In this document: one piece after another, positions 1-8,073 of the stretch | How positions within the stretch are numbered: the stretch's first letter is position 1 | Layout of the letters: each line of letters begins with the position of its first letter | Source of the DNA: an uncultured Senegalimassilia sp. | GTDB taxonomy: Bacteria > Actinomycetota > Coriobacteriia > Coriobacteriales > Eggerthellaceae | Reading direction: 5' to 3' | Length of the DNA stretch: 12,470 nt | Assembly: GCA_937925385.1 (NCBI GenBank) | Contig: CALEWN010000276.1 | Location: 1 to 12,470 of the forward strand | Made by a program: the position numbers and the translations under genes | Notes under the pieces: generated by a model | Seen by the model: only the letters and a program-made list of their open reading frames with translations | The model's database searches: none | Told to the model about the DNA's origin: nothing

Positions 1-717
1 CGAGGTGCTACGCGCGTTGACGGACAAGCCAAGGGCGCACAGCGCATCGTAGGGCGTGGCGCCGGGATTGAACGAATACGATCCGCTGGCGGAAACCGGA
101 TTGCCGACGGCGCTGCTGGAAACCGACACCGATACGGTGACGACGTTCGCCGCAGAAGGCTGCTGGCCTCCGGAGCCGGAAGCTTGCGACCCGGAATCGC
201 CCGACGGCGAGGCGGAGGGCTGGGAGCCGCCGCCTGCGGTGGCGCCGGAACCCGCACCGCCGCCGTTGCCGTTAGCGGCTGAATCCGAATCGGCGTTTTG
301 ACCGGCAGCAGAATCCGATTCGCCGTTCTGCTCGGATGAATCGGATTCCGCTTTCGAATGCGTTTCCGATTCGGCGCCGGCTTCGACCTCGCCAGTGACC
401 TTCGTGGCCGTTACGCGGCCCTGCTCCGTGGTTTGCGCTTCCTGAGCAGACGACTGCGCAGACGACCCGTCTTGCCCGCCGAAGCCGCCTGTAAGGGCGA
501 AAGCACCCACGGAAACGAGCAGCACCGACGCGGCAAGGAGCGCGATGATGCCGCCCTTGACCTTCGGGGAAAGGCGGGAAGTAGAGCCCGAATGCGATTG
601 CTGCCCAGAAGGCGTCGAGCCCGCGGTCAGAGCCGCCGCTTCCGCCGAGCTGCGACGGGCAGCATCGCCCGCCGCAGCCGTTTCGCCTTGAGCGACTTCG
701 TTGATTTGCTCTGACAT
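1..717 (-). CDS. Membrane-anchored DUF4430-domain protein (3' end outside window)
   Basis: 239 codons are visible and the frame is still open at base 1. The protein starts MSEQINEVAQ. A polar N-terminus of about 55 residues is followed by one hydrophobic segment (about 56-77, IIALLAASVLLVSVGAFALT) with no clear cleavage site, so I read it as a signal anchor with the rest outside. Residues 80-188 are a disordered linker rich in Ser, Gly, Glu and Gln with ESDS/DSDS repeats. From about 191 the sequence becomes beta-like (VTVSVSVSSSAVG) and continues NPGATPYDALCALGLSVN, which resembles the start of a DUF4430 (transcobalamin C-terminal-like) domain. The start is fixed by an AGGAGGGG Shine-Dalgarno 5 nt upstream. 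The gene follows the giant B12-leader gene by 11 nt, so it is probably co-transcribed and under the same riboswitch. The domain call is inferred, because the diagnostic second half lies outside the window. Confidence 0.72.
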   Translation of the reverse strand, partial: MSEQINEVAQGETAAAGDAARRSSAEAAALTAGSTPSGQQSHSGSTSRLSPKVKGGIIALLAASVLLVSVGAFALTGGFGGQDGSSAQSSAQEAQTTEQGRVTATKVTGEVEAGAESETHSKAESDSSEQNGESDSAAGQNADSDSAANGNGGGAGSGATAGGGSQPSASPSGDSGSQASGSGGQQPSAANVVTVSVSVSSSAVGNPVSASGSYSFNPGATPYDALCALGLSVNARSTS

Positions 718-722
718 GGCAG

Positions 723-730
723 CCCCTCCT
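723..730 (-). promoter_or_regulatory. Shine-Dalgarno overlapping upstream stop codon
   Basis: AGGAGGGG lies 5 nt before the ATG at 717 and overlaps the TAG stop (729-731) of the giant upstream gene by two bases. Ribosomes finishing the giant protein would sit on this site, which suggests translational coupling and linked expression of the two surface proteins. Confidence 0.75.
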
Positions 731-3700
731 ACCTCACGCCGTTCAGGCGACGCTTGGCAAGCAGCCACCAGACACCTGCGCCGAGGATGCCCGCAACGCC
801 CAAGCCAAGGACCACGTAGGGCCAAATGGGACCGCGAGAGCCGTTGTCGCTTTCGGCGGCGTCGGAGGAATCGGAGCTGGTGGCGGTAGCGGCATGCTGC
901 TCGGCGGCGCCGCTAGCGCTCGCGGAAGAGGACGTCTCCAAACGCGCAGAAGCGCTTGCCGACACGCTGTCAGTCTGCTGCGCGGCACCGCCTGCTGCGA
1001 CGGGCAGGGATGCAGGAGCAACCGCCCCGGCGACCGTAGGCTGCGTGCCGAGGTCGGAACCGGGAACCGGAGCCGGGTTGGGGTTGGGCTGCGGCGCGGG
1101 ACCAGGCACGGGAGCCGGGTCGGGCACGGGCGAAGGAGAAGGCTTCACGCCGCCGCCGACCAGCTTGAACAGCGTGCCGGAGTCGTTGATGTAGTACAGG
1201 TTGCCCTCAGCATCGCAGATGACCGGGGAGTCGCAGCAGTTGTTGAAGCCCTTGGCGTCGTACACCAGCGTGGCCTGCGCATCGCCGACCTTGTAGCGAT
1301 ACACGCCGCCGCCCGAGGTGTAGTTCACCCAATCGCTGGTTTCGCCAGAGTTGACCGTGAAGTACACGTACGTTTCGCCGTTTTGCGTGGACACAAGCGG
1401 CGCTGCCTTGATGCCGCCCAATCCCTTCGTCCAAGGCAGCGGTGCGCCGTCGGCTTGGGTGATGAGCGTGGATGCCAGGCTATCCAGGTCGACGATCGCA
1501 AGCGCCGAGGCACCGCTTTCCACCTCGCCGCCGACGTACATGGTGCCGCCGTTGACGGTAGGCATGCTGGCGCATCCGGAAAGGCCCAGATCGACGACCT
1601 TGGTTTCCTTGATGGAGCCCTGTTCATCGATCGCAAGCACATGCAGCTTACCATCGCGGGACATCACGTACAGGGTTTTGCCGTCGGCCGACGCCACGCA
1701 CGAGGAGTTCACCAGCGCGCCAAGGGAAACCGTGCTGACAACGGAGCCCGCGCCGCTCAGCACCTCGACGGTACCGGCGCTGGTTGCCACGACCGTGTAG
1801 CCGTCAACGTTCACAGCACCGCCCCAGTAATATCCTTCGCCAGCATTGTTGTGCTGCCACACCACTGCACCCGTAAGGATATTGATGCAGGTGAGGAAGC
1901 CGTTGTCGTAGGTACCGGCGGCGAAGTCCACATCGCATGTGCCCACATACGCATAGTTGCCGTTGACCGTGATCGCGGAATTGGACTGCGCCGAATCGCT
2001 AAGTTTGTCGGTGACCCATACGGTTGTCAGGTTATCGGCCGTAAGTGCCTGCACGGCACCGCCGTCAAGCGGGACCATGATCACGCCCTGTGCATAAACG
2101 GGGCGCGTGGTGTAGCCGATGGAGGAGACAAGGTTGGCCTGCGCAAGCACTTCGCCCGTGGACGAATCGATTTTGAGCAAACGGTTGCCAACGGCAAGGT
2201 ACACGAAACCGTTCACGATGACGGGCTCGCTGGCGTTGGCGTACTGCGCGCTGGAGAATTGCTTGTAGTCGAAAGTCCAGCCGGACTTCATGTAGTCGGT
2301 GGGAGTTGCCGCCGTGGTCGGGCGAGACTGATCGCCGGCCCAGTCCGCCTTCCAATCGGGACGAGGCGCGGAAGGATCGACCGTTACCTCGTCAAGGTTC
2401 GGAAGCGTGTTCGTTCCATATACCCAGGAGATGGTGTCGCCGGATTTGAGCGTAAGCCCGTCCGAGCTGTTGATAGCCTTCCCGTTAATCAGGCAGTTCC
2501 ATCCGCCCTGAAGCTTAACGCCAGATGGCGAGGTTATGGAAGCGAGAAGCCAGGTAGAGCCCAAATGACGGACATCGCAAACGAGCCCGCATTCGTCGAA
2601 GAAGCTCAAGCAGATGTCGTCGAAGGTTGCGGTTGCCAGCTCGCTGCGCGAACGCTGAGCCCAGCGTTCGGCCTTGCCGTTGCCGTCCTGGCCGATAACC
2701 TCGACCGTGACGTTCATCTGCCCGGGCATGGTGCCATCGGCGCCGTAGACCCAGCTGACCTTGTCGCCGGCGTGCAGAATGCAGCTATCGGCGCCGAAGT
2801 TCGCATATTCGCCATTGATGAACAGCTGCCAATACTTGTTGGTGTTTTGATTCCAGCCGAGCGTGACGTTCTTATCGAACGGCGAGACGATGGTGTTGAG
2901 AGCCCAACCCCAGCTGCCGTTGGGGTTGTAGTCGGCTTTCAGCCCGGTTTGACGGAACAGCTCCTCGGACAGGTCGGCCGCGGTAGCGCCGTTTGCAAGC
3001 GTGAGATTCTGCGCGGCAGCCCACGTCTGCTGATTGCCCTGTGCATCAACGCCGATTACGGAGCACGTAGCGCTGACCTGCGGATTCACGATGCCGCTGG
3101 TGCCGATGACCGTGATGGTCGCGGTGACTTCCTGGTTCGCTAGCTTCGCGTAGGTTTGATTGTCGGGGAAGCGCTCGGCATAGCGGGCGTACTTCTGGCT
3201 GGACAGGTTCGAGGTGATGGTGATCTTCGTGTTGTACTCAGGCTGCGTGACCTGCAGGTTCTCATGGGAGACGACTGCCTGGTTGCTGGATTTGAACGTG
3301 CGCCAGCCCTGCGTGCCCATGCTGTCGTAGCCCGGCAGATCGACCGGGACGATGCCCAGCGCGGTTGCGTCGGTGGTGCTGCGATCGTAGCTCCAAGCCA
3401 GGTTGCCATCGGCGTCGAGATAGGCCTTCTGGAACGCGTGCAGGTTGCCTGTAACGGCCTTGGCGTCCTGGCCGTTCAGGATAGCGACGGCATAGCCCGC
3501 CTTCGCCTGCTCCATAAGGGCAAGCTCGGCGTCCACGTTTTCCTGGTCAAGCGGCTTGACCCGGTAGTCAAGCGTTTTGCTTGCCGCGATCTCGGGATTC
3601 GACTTGTCGGTGATCGTCAGCGTGATGCTGGTTGCCGCCGCGGATTCCCCCGGCTGCGGCTGGTAAACCGTGCCCTTGTAGCCGTTGAACGACACGTGAT

Positions 3701-6700
3701 CGGTGCTGGCGGAGTATTCGATCTTGTAGTATTTGCCGTCTACGCCAAGCGCGCGCGTGGTGGGCATTTGCAGGTCATCAGAAAGGCCGTCTTTGTCGGC
3801 AACGGAGTTTCCGCCGGAGTACTTCACGTTATCGTACGTGAAGCCGGCGTCCACCTTCTTTTGCAGCGCGGCCTTTTCGGCGGCAACCTTGTCCGGGTCG
3901 CCCTTGACGGTGATATCGAAGGCGTGGGCGCCCGTAACGCTGGTACTATCGCCGCCGGCGTTGCTGAGCAGCTTGACGGTTGCGGTCAGCGTGACCTGGC
4001 GGTCAGATGCGGTGCGCGTGACCGCGCCGGCGTAATCGCTCCACCCGTAACCGCTGATCTTCACCTGGTCGCTGGAGCTTTCCCATGCAACCTCGTACTT
4101 GTTTGCGGAGCCGGCACGATACGGAAGCGTGACCTTGCCGGTAACGGCGTCGGCGTTGTCGCCATTGGAATAGCCGATGGTCAGCTGCTGGGCAACGTTA
4201 TCCAGGCGCTGCTGAAGCATGTCCTCATTCCAGGGAATAAGAATGCTGCCCGGCGCGTAAGCGGCGGTTTCGCCGTCTTTGGAAAGGGTGAACGAGACCG
4301 TTGCCGTGCGCAGGCCGTTGAAGTTGTAGCCCGAATACTCGTTCGGGTCCATGTCGAAAAACGTGATGTCGCCGTTTGTGTCGTCATCGGCGGAGGAAAC
4401 GCCGACCGTTGCTTTGTCGCTGGCCGAGACGAATTGGACGGAGTCCACCTTGGCGGTAACGCCCTGGAAGCCCAGCTCGGCGATCTTCGCCTCAAGCACG
4501 CTGTTGAGGTTGGTGTCGTTCCCGTATACGGGCGCAGGCTTAACGTTTTTATCGGACAGCTTCTGCACCACCGCATCGACCGAATCGCGATCGAGGACCT
4601 TGTTGGCGAACACGGTTTCCACGTGGGAGGAACCGCTTGTCGCGACAACCTTCAGGTACTTGCCGGCAGCTGCGGCGGGCACGGTGATGTTTGCGCCTTC
4701 CACGCCTTCGAGCTGGGTGAACTGCCCGTCGGCCGTATCGGCGGCAAACCACGAGAAGGCGACGCCGTCCTCAACCTTCACACCGTTGATGGTGTTCGAA
4801 TCGGCTCGCTTGGACTGAGCCTCGGCCGTCACGGCATCGCCGGTGACGAGATGGGTGGTGGAGCTGATAGCCTGCGGCGTGGTGATCACGCGCAGCAGGT
4901 CGTACTCACCCGCTGCCGCCACCGTGGTGCCCGACACCCATTCGACCGTATTGTCCAGGGAATACGCCGTGACTTTAAGCGATTTGCCCGCAAGCGAGGC
5001 GCCTATGGTCAGCGTGCCGTCGGAGGAGACGCCGCCCGTAACCTGCTGCCAATCGCCATCTTCGCCGCCCTTGGCATACCAGGTATAGATGAGCTTGGCG
5101 TCATCGGGCGCGTTTTCGTTGTAATAGCCGCTGGAAACCTTCGCCTGAGGCGTGACGGTGCGACCAACCTGCAAGATGGTGGTTGCCACGTCCTTGATCT
5201 CAACGGAGGAAAGCGTGTACTGACCCGCAATGGTAACGGGGCCGATGGGATCGACGGATGTGGTGCCGCCATAATACGAGGGCTTTTGCGTGCTGACCAC
5301 CGAGCCGTCGCTGACGGCCTTCACGCGTATGTACTTGCCCACCATGGCATCGGAGACCGTGTACGTGGGCTGGTCGGCCGCATCCTGGATATCCTTGAAG
5401 TCGGAATCAGATGTGGTCTTGGAGTCAGCGTACTGCCACTGATAATGCACCTTATCGGTTGGGGAAACCTTGGAGTAGCTGCTGATGTAAGCGGCAGCCG
5501 TGAGCGCAGCGCCCACCTTTGCCGAACCGGTGAGCTCGACATGATGAAGCGCCACCGCGCCCGCTTCGACCACGGGACCGCGGGTTGCCTCCACTTCGCC
5601 GAAACCGCCGTCGGCGCGAGCCTGAATGTACTTGCCCAGATAGGCGTCCGTCACCGTGAACGTGTTGCTTTGCGCGCCTTCGATCTTGGTGTTACAAGAG
5701 GTCGAGCTATCGCCGTAGTACCAGGACCATGCAACGCGAGGGTTGTCGGAAACATCGCCGGATGCGGCAGTAGCGCTTGCCGTGAGGGTGTCGCCGACAT
5801 TGACTTTGCCGGTAGAGCCTTCGAACTGCACCTTGGTGACGTTAACGGAACCGGCGGCAGCGATAACGCTCGTAGCGCGCGTGGTGTATTTGCTGCTGCC
5901 GATCTTCGAGGAAACGATGCATTTGACGCATTTGCCCTGAAGCGCGTCGGTCAGCGCGAGCGTTTCCTGCGTTTCGCCGGGAATATCCGTATAGGACCCG
6001 TTTTTCGAGTCGCTCTGTTGCCACTGGAAGTTCAGCTTGGAAGCTTCAATGAACGAAGAAGCGCCTTTCTCCTTGGCAAGCGCCCTGACCGTGTCGCCCA
6101 CGCAATAGACGTAGGAACCGGATTCGGAGCCGGCGGGGGCAAGGAGAGCGCTATAGATGTCGACGGCTCCGGCCTGCTTGAAGGGCCCCGCGTAACCAGT
6201 GGAGTAATCGCCGTACGTAACGTCGTTCGCGCCGGCGTTGGCCGATACGGTTACGTAATACCCCTCTAGGCCGTCATCGATAGAAAGGGTGCTAGCGTTC
6301 TGACCCTCGATGGTTTCCCACGTTGTAGAGTATGAGGGAGCAGAGGTTCCCTTGTACTTCTTCCACGTATACGTGACTTTTGAGTCGTCGACGTACGTAG
6401 GGCTGTAGCTTGAGCCGGTATATGCCTTTGCCGTGAGCGTTGCACCGATCTCGGTGGAGGAAGCCTTCAGCTCCACACCCGCCAGCTTAACGGCACCGGC
6501 GGACATAACGGCTTCGGAGGTGGTGGCGGACTGCTCGTTCACGCCTGCGCTTGCCGTTACCTTGATGTACTTGCCCTGGTATTCGGACGTCAACGCGAAG
6601 GTGCTGGCCGTTTGGCCTTCGATAACCGCGAACGTCCCGTATTTGGAATCGGAATAACTCCAAGTATAGGAAACGTTGATGTCATCGGTCACCTGCGTGG

Positions 6701-7652
6701 AATAGCTGGTGAAGGCGGTAGCAGCAAGCGTATCGCCAACGGCAGGAGCGCTGGAGCTGAGCGTTACCTTGTAGAGCTGCGCCTGACCGGCGGACAAGAC
6801 GGGGCCGGGGATCTCATTGGCGTTCACTCCCGATCCGTAGCTTTTCGCCGGACCGTAGTAGTCCTTGCCGTCCGCCGTTACCTTGCAGATAAAGTACTTG
6901 CCGGCCATGTCGGAGGTGATGGTAAGGCTTTGCGACTGCCCGACCAGCTCGGTGTAGTCGGAGATCGACCCCGAGTTCTTGGGACCGGCCATCCAGGCAT
7001 ACGTCCACGTGCCGGGGTTGGAGACGGAATATTCCTCCCAATCCTCTTCGTCATAGACGTTTGCCCACAAGGTATCGCCCGCGGAAAGGGAACCCGACTT
7101 CGTGGAGTAGCTATTGTCTTTGTCTTTGGCGTCCTGAATGTAGACCTTCGCGCTTGAGGACAGGGTTGCGTCAGCCTGAGCTGCAGTATCATCGCCATCA
7201 GATAACGTGTCGGCAAGGTTTTCATCTGCGGAAACGCTTGCTTGTGCGGCTTCAGGCTTGGCGGATGCCGCAGGCGTTTCGGGTTGGTCGGAGGCGGCTT
7301 GCTCGGAATCGGATGCCGCCGCGTCGGGGGAACCAGATGCGGTCTGACCGGGCGCGGACGAAGCAGCGGACTCGGAGCTTTCCGCGTTTCGATCTTGCGC
7401 CAGAGCGCCATCGAGCTCCTGCGACTGCGCCTGCACGCTGGATGCCGCCGCATCCTGCGTTTCGGCAAGCGCCGCAGAAGGCGTCATGGACACCGCAAGC
7501 GTTACTGCTAAGAATGCTGAGAACACGCGCCGAATGGGTGATGTCGCGGATCGCTGCGCTGCGATCTTCACGCCAGAGGGTGCGGACGAGCCTGCTTTGC
7601 CGCAGGTTTGCCCGACGCTTTGCGCGCGTTCGGACGATTCGCCGATAGTCAT
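729..7652 (-). CDS. Giant secreted, membrane-anchored surface protein: Ig-like repeats, two DUF4430 domains, PQQ-type propeller
   Basis: The protein has 2307 residues from the ATG at 7652, which has GAGAGG 5 nt upstream. An in-frame ATG at 7778 exists, but its codons run through the riboswitch core, so I reject it. Layout: long basic n-region and signal peptide (hydrophobic 43-63, probable cleavage after ALA63); Ala/Ser/Asp-rich linker to about 165; eight Ig-like repeats of about 100 residues (166-1018) of the pattern VGxTLTA...YxW...GKYIKVxA; two or three further beta-rich segments (1019-1518) resembling atrophied bacterial Ig domains; DUF4430 domains at about 1523-1638 and 1645-1748, each ending in a GDxxSWVYG motif; a beta-propeller of PQQ/BamB type (1789-2168, repeats such as GFVYLAVGNRLLKIDSSTGEVLA); Pro-rich stalk (2169-2198); Ser/Ala linker; TM helix (2275-2299) and a KRR tail. 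There is no LPXTG. DUF4430 is related to the transcobalamin/intrinsic-factor C-terminal domain. With the cobalamin leader this suggests a corrinoid-binding surface protein, but the ligand is inferred. Confidence 0.85.
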   Translation of the reverse strand: MTIGESSERAQSVGQTCGKAGSSAPSGVKIAAQRSATSPIRRVFSAFLAVTLAVSMTPSAALAETQDAAASSVQAQSQELDGALAQDRNAESSESAASSAPGQTASGSPDAAASDSEQAASDQPETPAASAKPEAAQASVSADENLADTLSDGDDTAAQADATLSSSAKVYIQDAKDKDNSYSTKSGSLSAGDTLWANVYDEEDWEEYSVSNPGTWTYAWMAGPKNSGSISDYTELVGQSQSLTITSDMAGKYFICKVTADGKDYYGPAKSYGSGVNANEIPGPVLSAGQAQLYKVTLSSSAPAVGDTLAATAFTSYSTQVTDDINVSYTWSYSDSKYGTFAVIEGQTASTFALTSEYQGKYIKVTASAGVNEQSATTSEAVMSAGAVKLAGVELKASSTEIGATLTAKAYTGSSYSPTYVDDSKVTYTWKKYKGTSAPSYSTTWETIEGQNASTLSIDDGLEGYYVTVSANAGANDVTYGDYSTGYAGPFKQAGAVDIYSALLAPAGSESGSYVYCVGDTVRALAKEKGASSFIEASKLNFQWQQSDSKNGSYTDIPGETQETLALTDALQGKCVKCIVSSKIGSSKYTTRATSVIAAAGSVNVTKVQFEGSTGKVNVGDTLTASATAASGDVSDNPRVAWSWYYGDSSTSCNTKIEGAQSNTFTVTDAYLGKYIQARADGGFGEVEATRGPVVEAGAVALHHVELTGSAKVGAALTAAAYISSYSKVSPTDKVHYQWQYADSKTTSDSDFKDIQDAADQPTYTVSDAMVGKYIRVKAVSDGSVVSTQKPSYYGGTTSVDPIGPVTIAGQYTLSSVEIKDVATTILQVGRTVTPQAKVSSGYYNENAPDDAKLIYTWYAKGGEDGDWQQVTGGVSSDGTLTIGASLAGKSLKVTAYSLDNTVEWVSGTTVAAAGEYDLLRVITTPQAISSTTHLVTGDAVTAEAQSKRADSNTINGVKVEDGVAFSWFAADTADGQFTQLEGVEGANITVPAAAAGKYLKVVATSGSSHVETVFANKVLDRDSVDAVVQKLSDKNVKPAPVYGNDTNLNSVLEAKIAELGFQGVTAKVDSVQFVSASDKATVGVSSADDDTNGDITFFDMDPNEYSGYNFNGLRTATVSFTLSKDGETAAYAPGSILIPWNEDMLQQRLDNVAQQLTIGYSNGDNADAVTGKVTLPYRAGSANKYEVAWESSSDQVKISGYGWSDYAGAVTRTASDRQVTLTATVKLLSNAGGDSTSVTGAHAFDITVKGDPDKVAAEKAALQKKVDAGFTYDNVKYSGGNSVADKDGLSDDLQMPTTRALGVDGKYYKIEYSASTDHVSFNGYKGTVYQPQPGESAAATSITLTITDKSNPEIAASKTLDYRVKPLDQENVDAELALMEQAKAGYAVAILNGQDAKAVTGNLHAFQKAYLDADGNLAWSYDRSTTDATALGIVPVDLPGYDSMGTQGWRTFKSSNQAVVSHENLQVTQPEYNTKITITSNLSSQKYARYAERFPDNQTYAKLANQEVTATITVIGTSGIVNPQVSATCSVIGVDAQGNQQTWAAAQNLTLANGATAADLSEELFRQTGLKADYNPNGSWGWALNTIVSPFDKNVTLGWNQNTNKYWQLFINGEYANFGADSCILHAGDKVSWVYGADGTMPGQMNVTVEVIGQDGNGKAERWAQRSRSELATATFDDICLSFFDECGLVCDVRHLGSTWLLASITSPSGVKLQGGWNCLINGKAINSSDGLTLKSGDTISWVYGTNTLPNLDEVTVDPSAPRPDWKADWAGDQSRPTTAATPTDYMKSGWTFDYKQFSSAQYANASEPVIVNGFVYLAVGNRLLKIDSSTGEVLAQANLVSSIGYTTRPVYAQGVIMVPLDGGAVQALTADNLTTVWVTDKLSDSAQSNSAITVNGNYAYVGTCDVDFAAGTYDNGFLTCINILTGAVVWQHNNAGEGYYWGGAVNVDGYTVVATSAGTVEVLSGAGSVVSTVSLGALVNSSCVASADGKTLYVMSRDGKLHVLAIDEQGSIKETKVVDLGLSGCASMPTVNGGTMYVGGEVESGASALAIVDLDSLASTLITQADGAPLPWTKGLGGIKAAPLVSTQNGETYVYFTVNSGETSDWVNYTSGGGVYRYKVGDAQATLVYDAKGFNNCCDSPVICDAEGNLYYINDSGTLFKLVGGGVKPSPSPVPDPAPVPGPAPQPNPNPAPVPGSDLGTQPTVAGAVAPASLPVAAGGAAQQTDSVSASASARLETSSSASASGAAEQHAATATSSDSSDAAESDNGSRGPIWPYVVLGLGVAGILGAGVWWLLAKRRLNGVR
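4599..7157 (-). repeat. Array of eight Ig-like protein repeats
   Basis: The encoded sequence repeats about every 99-117 residues. Each unit opens near VGDTLxAxA, has a central YTW or FQW tryptophan strand, then an IEGQ-type turn, and closes on a GKYIKVTA-like strand. Counting from the ATG at 7652, the closing motif begins near residues 250, 359, 463, 572, 672, 771, 888 and 996. The pattern matches the common bacterial Ig-like stalk repeat of surface proteins. The units have diverged strongly, so the array is old rather than a recent expansion. Likely role: a rigid stalk holding the ligand-binding part away from the membrane. Confidence 0.75.
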
Positions 7653-7680
7653 CGGAACCTCTCTTCCAGGGCCTCGAGGT
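7653..7680 (-). promoter_or_regulatory. Possible translational expression platform masking the giant gene's SD
   Basis: ACCTC (7680-7676), just after the B12 box, can pair with GAGGT (7661-7657), which contains most of the Shine-Dalgarno GAGAGG (7663-7658). A competing hairpin GGAA/TTCC (7667-7664 with 7657-7654) would present GAGAGG in its loop. No U-tract terminator is seen here, so control at translation initiation is more likely than attenuation. This comes from base-pairing by eye only. Confidence 0.45.
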
Positions 7681-7682
7681 AC

Positions 7683-7848
7683 GATGGGCAGGTGTTCCGA
7701 CTTTGCCTCGTCTGAGACGGGACGGCGCTGCCGCGCGCCATCTTCTCTCCGCTCATCGGCGTTTACGGTTACTGGCATAGCGCGGGATTCTCACCCGCAT
7801 TCCCCTCAGGCAGCCTTGTCGGCCGCCCGGCGAGCCCGCGCTTAAGCT
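7683..7848 (-). promoter_or_regulatory. Cobalamin riboswitch aptamer, gene-proximal core with B12 box
   Basis: Read on the minus strand, the leader has the cobalamin riboswitch core in the right order: GGGGAATGCGGGTG, then GAATCCCGCGC, then CCAGTAACCGTAA. This matches the family pattern GGGAA..GGTG..AATCC..GC..CC.G..AC.GT.A. It is preceded by a possible GGCAGC/GCTGCC stem whose 5' arm begins just upstream of the listed span. It is followed by hairpin-forming sequence and a good B12 box, AAGTCGGAACACCTGCC (7703-7687). The box ends about 35 nt before the start codon of the giant protein. Expected behaviour is ligand binding with reduced expression of the surface operon. The upstream in-frame ATG (7778) lies inside this core. 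Confidence 0.85.
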
Positions 7849-7916
7849 AAGCTGCCAACCCGTTCATCAGCGTATACGGTTCCTGGTAGAGCGCGGGATT
7901 CACACCCGCATTCCCC
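7749..7916 (-). repeat. Direct repeat of 57-nt riboswitch core (7749-7805 and 7860-7916)
   Basis: The two 57-nt blocks align without gaps and match at 50 of 57 positions, with starts 111 nt apart. The differences fall in positions that vary within the cobalamin core, while the GGGAA, GGTG, AATCC, CCAG and ACCGTA elements are identical. This suggests a duplication kept under structural selection. Confidence 0.85.
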
Positions 7917-7976
7917 CAAGCGGCCGAGTCCCTTCCCCAGCCGCCCACGCCGTGCCCGGCGCAACCATCTGTGCCA
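7855..7976 (-). promoter_or_regulatory. Second, promoter-proximal cobalamin-riboswitch core without its own B12 box
   Basis: The same core appears upstream: GGGGAATGCGGGTG, GAATCCCGCGC, CCAGGAACCGTA, again preceded by a GC-rich stem (GCGGC/GCCGC). It begins within about 10 nt of the expected transcription start. I see no B12 box between it and the second core, so it may be a 3'-truncated aptamer, a divergent short form, or part of a larger composite fold. GATGG (7969-7965) can pair with CCATC (7687-7683) after the downstream B12 box, which would place both cores inside one P1 helix. That pairing is only 5 bp and could be chance. Confidence 0.7.
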
Positions 7977-7991
7977 ATTTTCGAACATGTG

Positions 7992-8000
7992 ATTTTACCA
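7992..8000 (-). promoter_or_regulatory. Extended -10 promoter for the surface operon
   Basis: TGGTAAAAT on the minus strand is an extended -10 element (TG, one base, TAAAAT). No good -35 is visible, as is common with extended -10 promoters. Transcription would start near 7985, about 10 nt before the first riboswitch core and about 330 nt before the start codon, so the whole leader would be in the mRNA. Confidence 0.5.
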
Positions 8001-8073
8001 CGTCTGAACTGGGAATTAGATGAGCTTTCGACAGGGGGTTTAAGATATTGCGCATGGTTGCAAGATAGAGGAT

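Noticed and set aside
894..6269. Very long open frames on the plus strand (894-3143 and 3156-6269) opposite the giant gene
   Set aside because: They are antisense shadows, common in GC-rich coding DNA. Their translations are rich in Arg, Val, Gly and His with no recognisable domain, while the minus strand encodes clear Ig-like, DUF4430 and propeller sequence.
7979..7992. LexA-like half-site (TCGAAC) between the divergent promoters
   Set aside because: Only one half matches the CGAAC...GTTCG pattern of actinobacterial SOS boxes; the partner half is absent.
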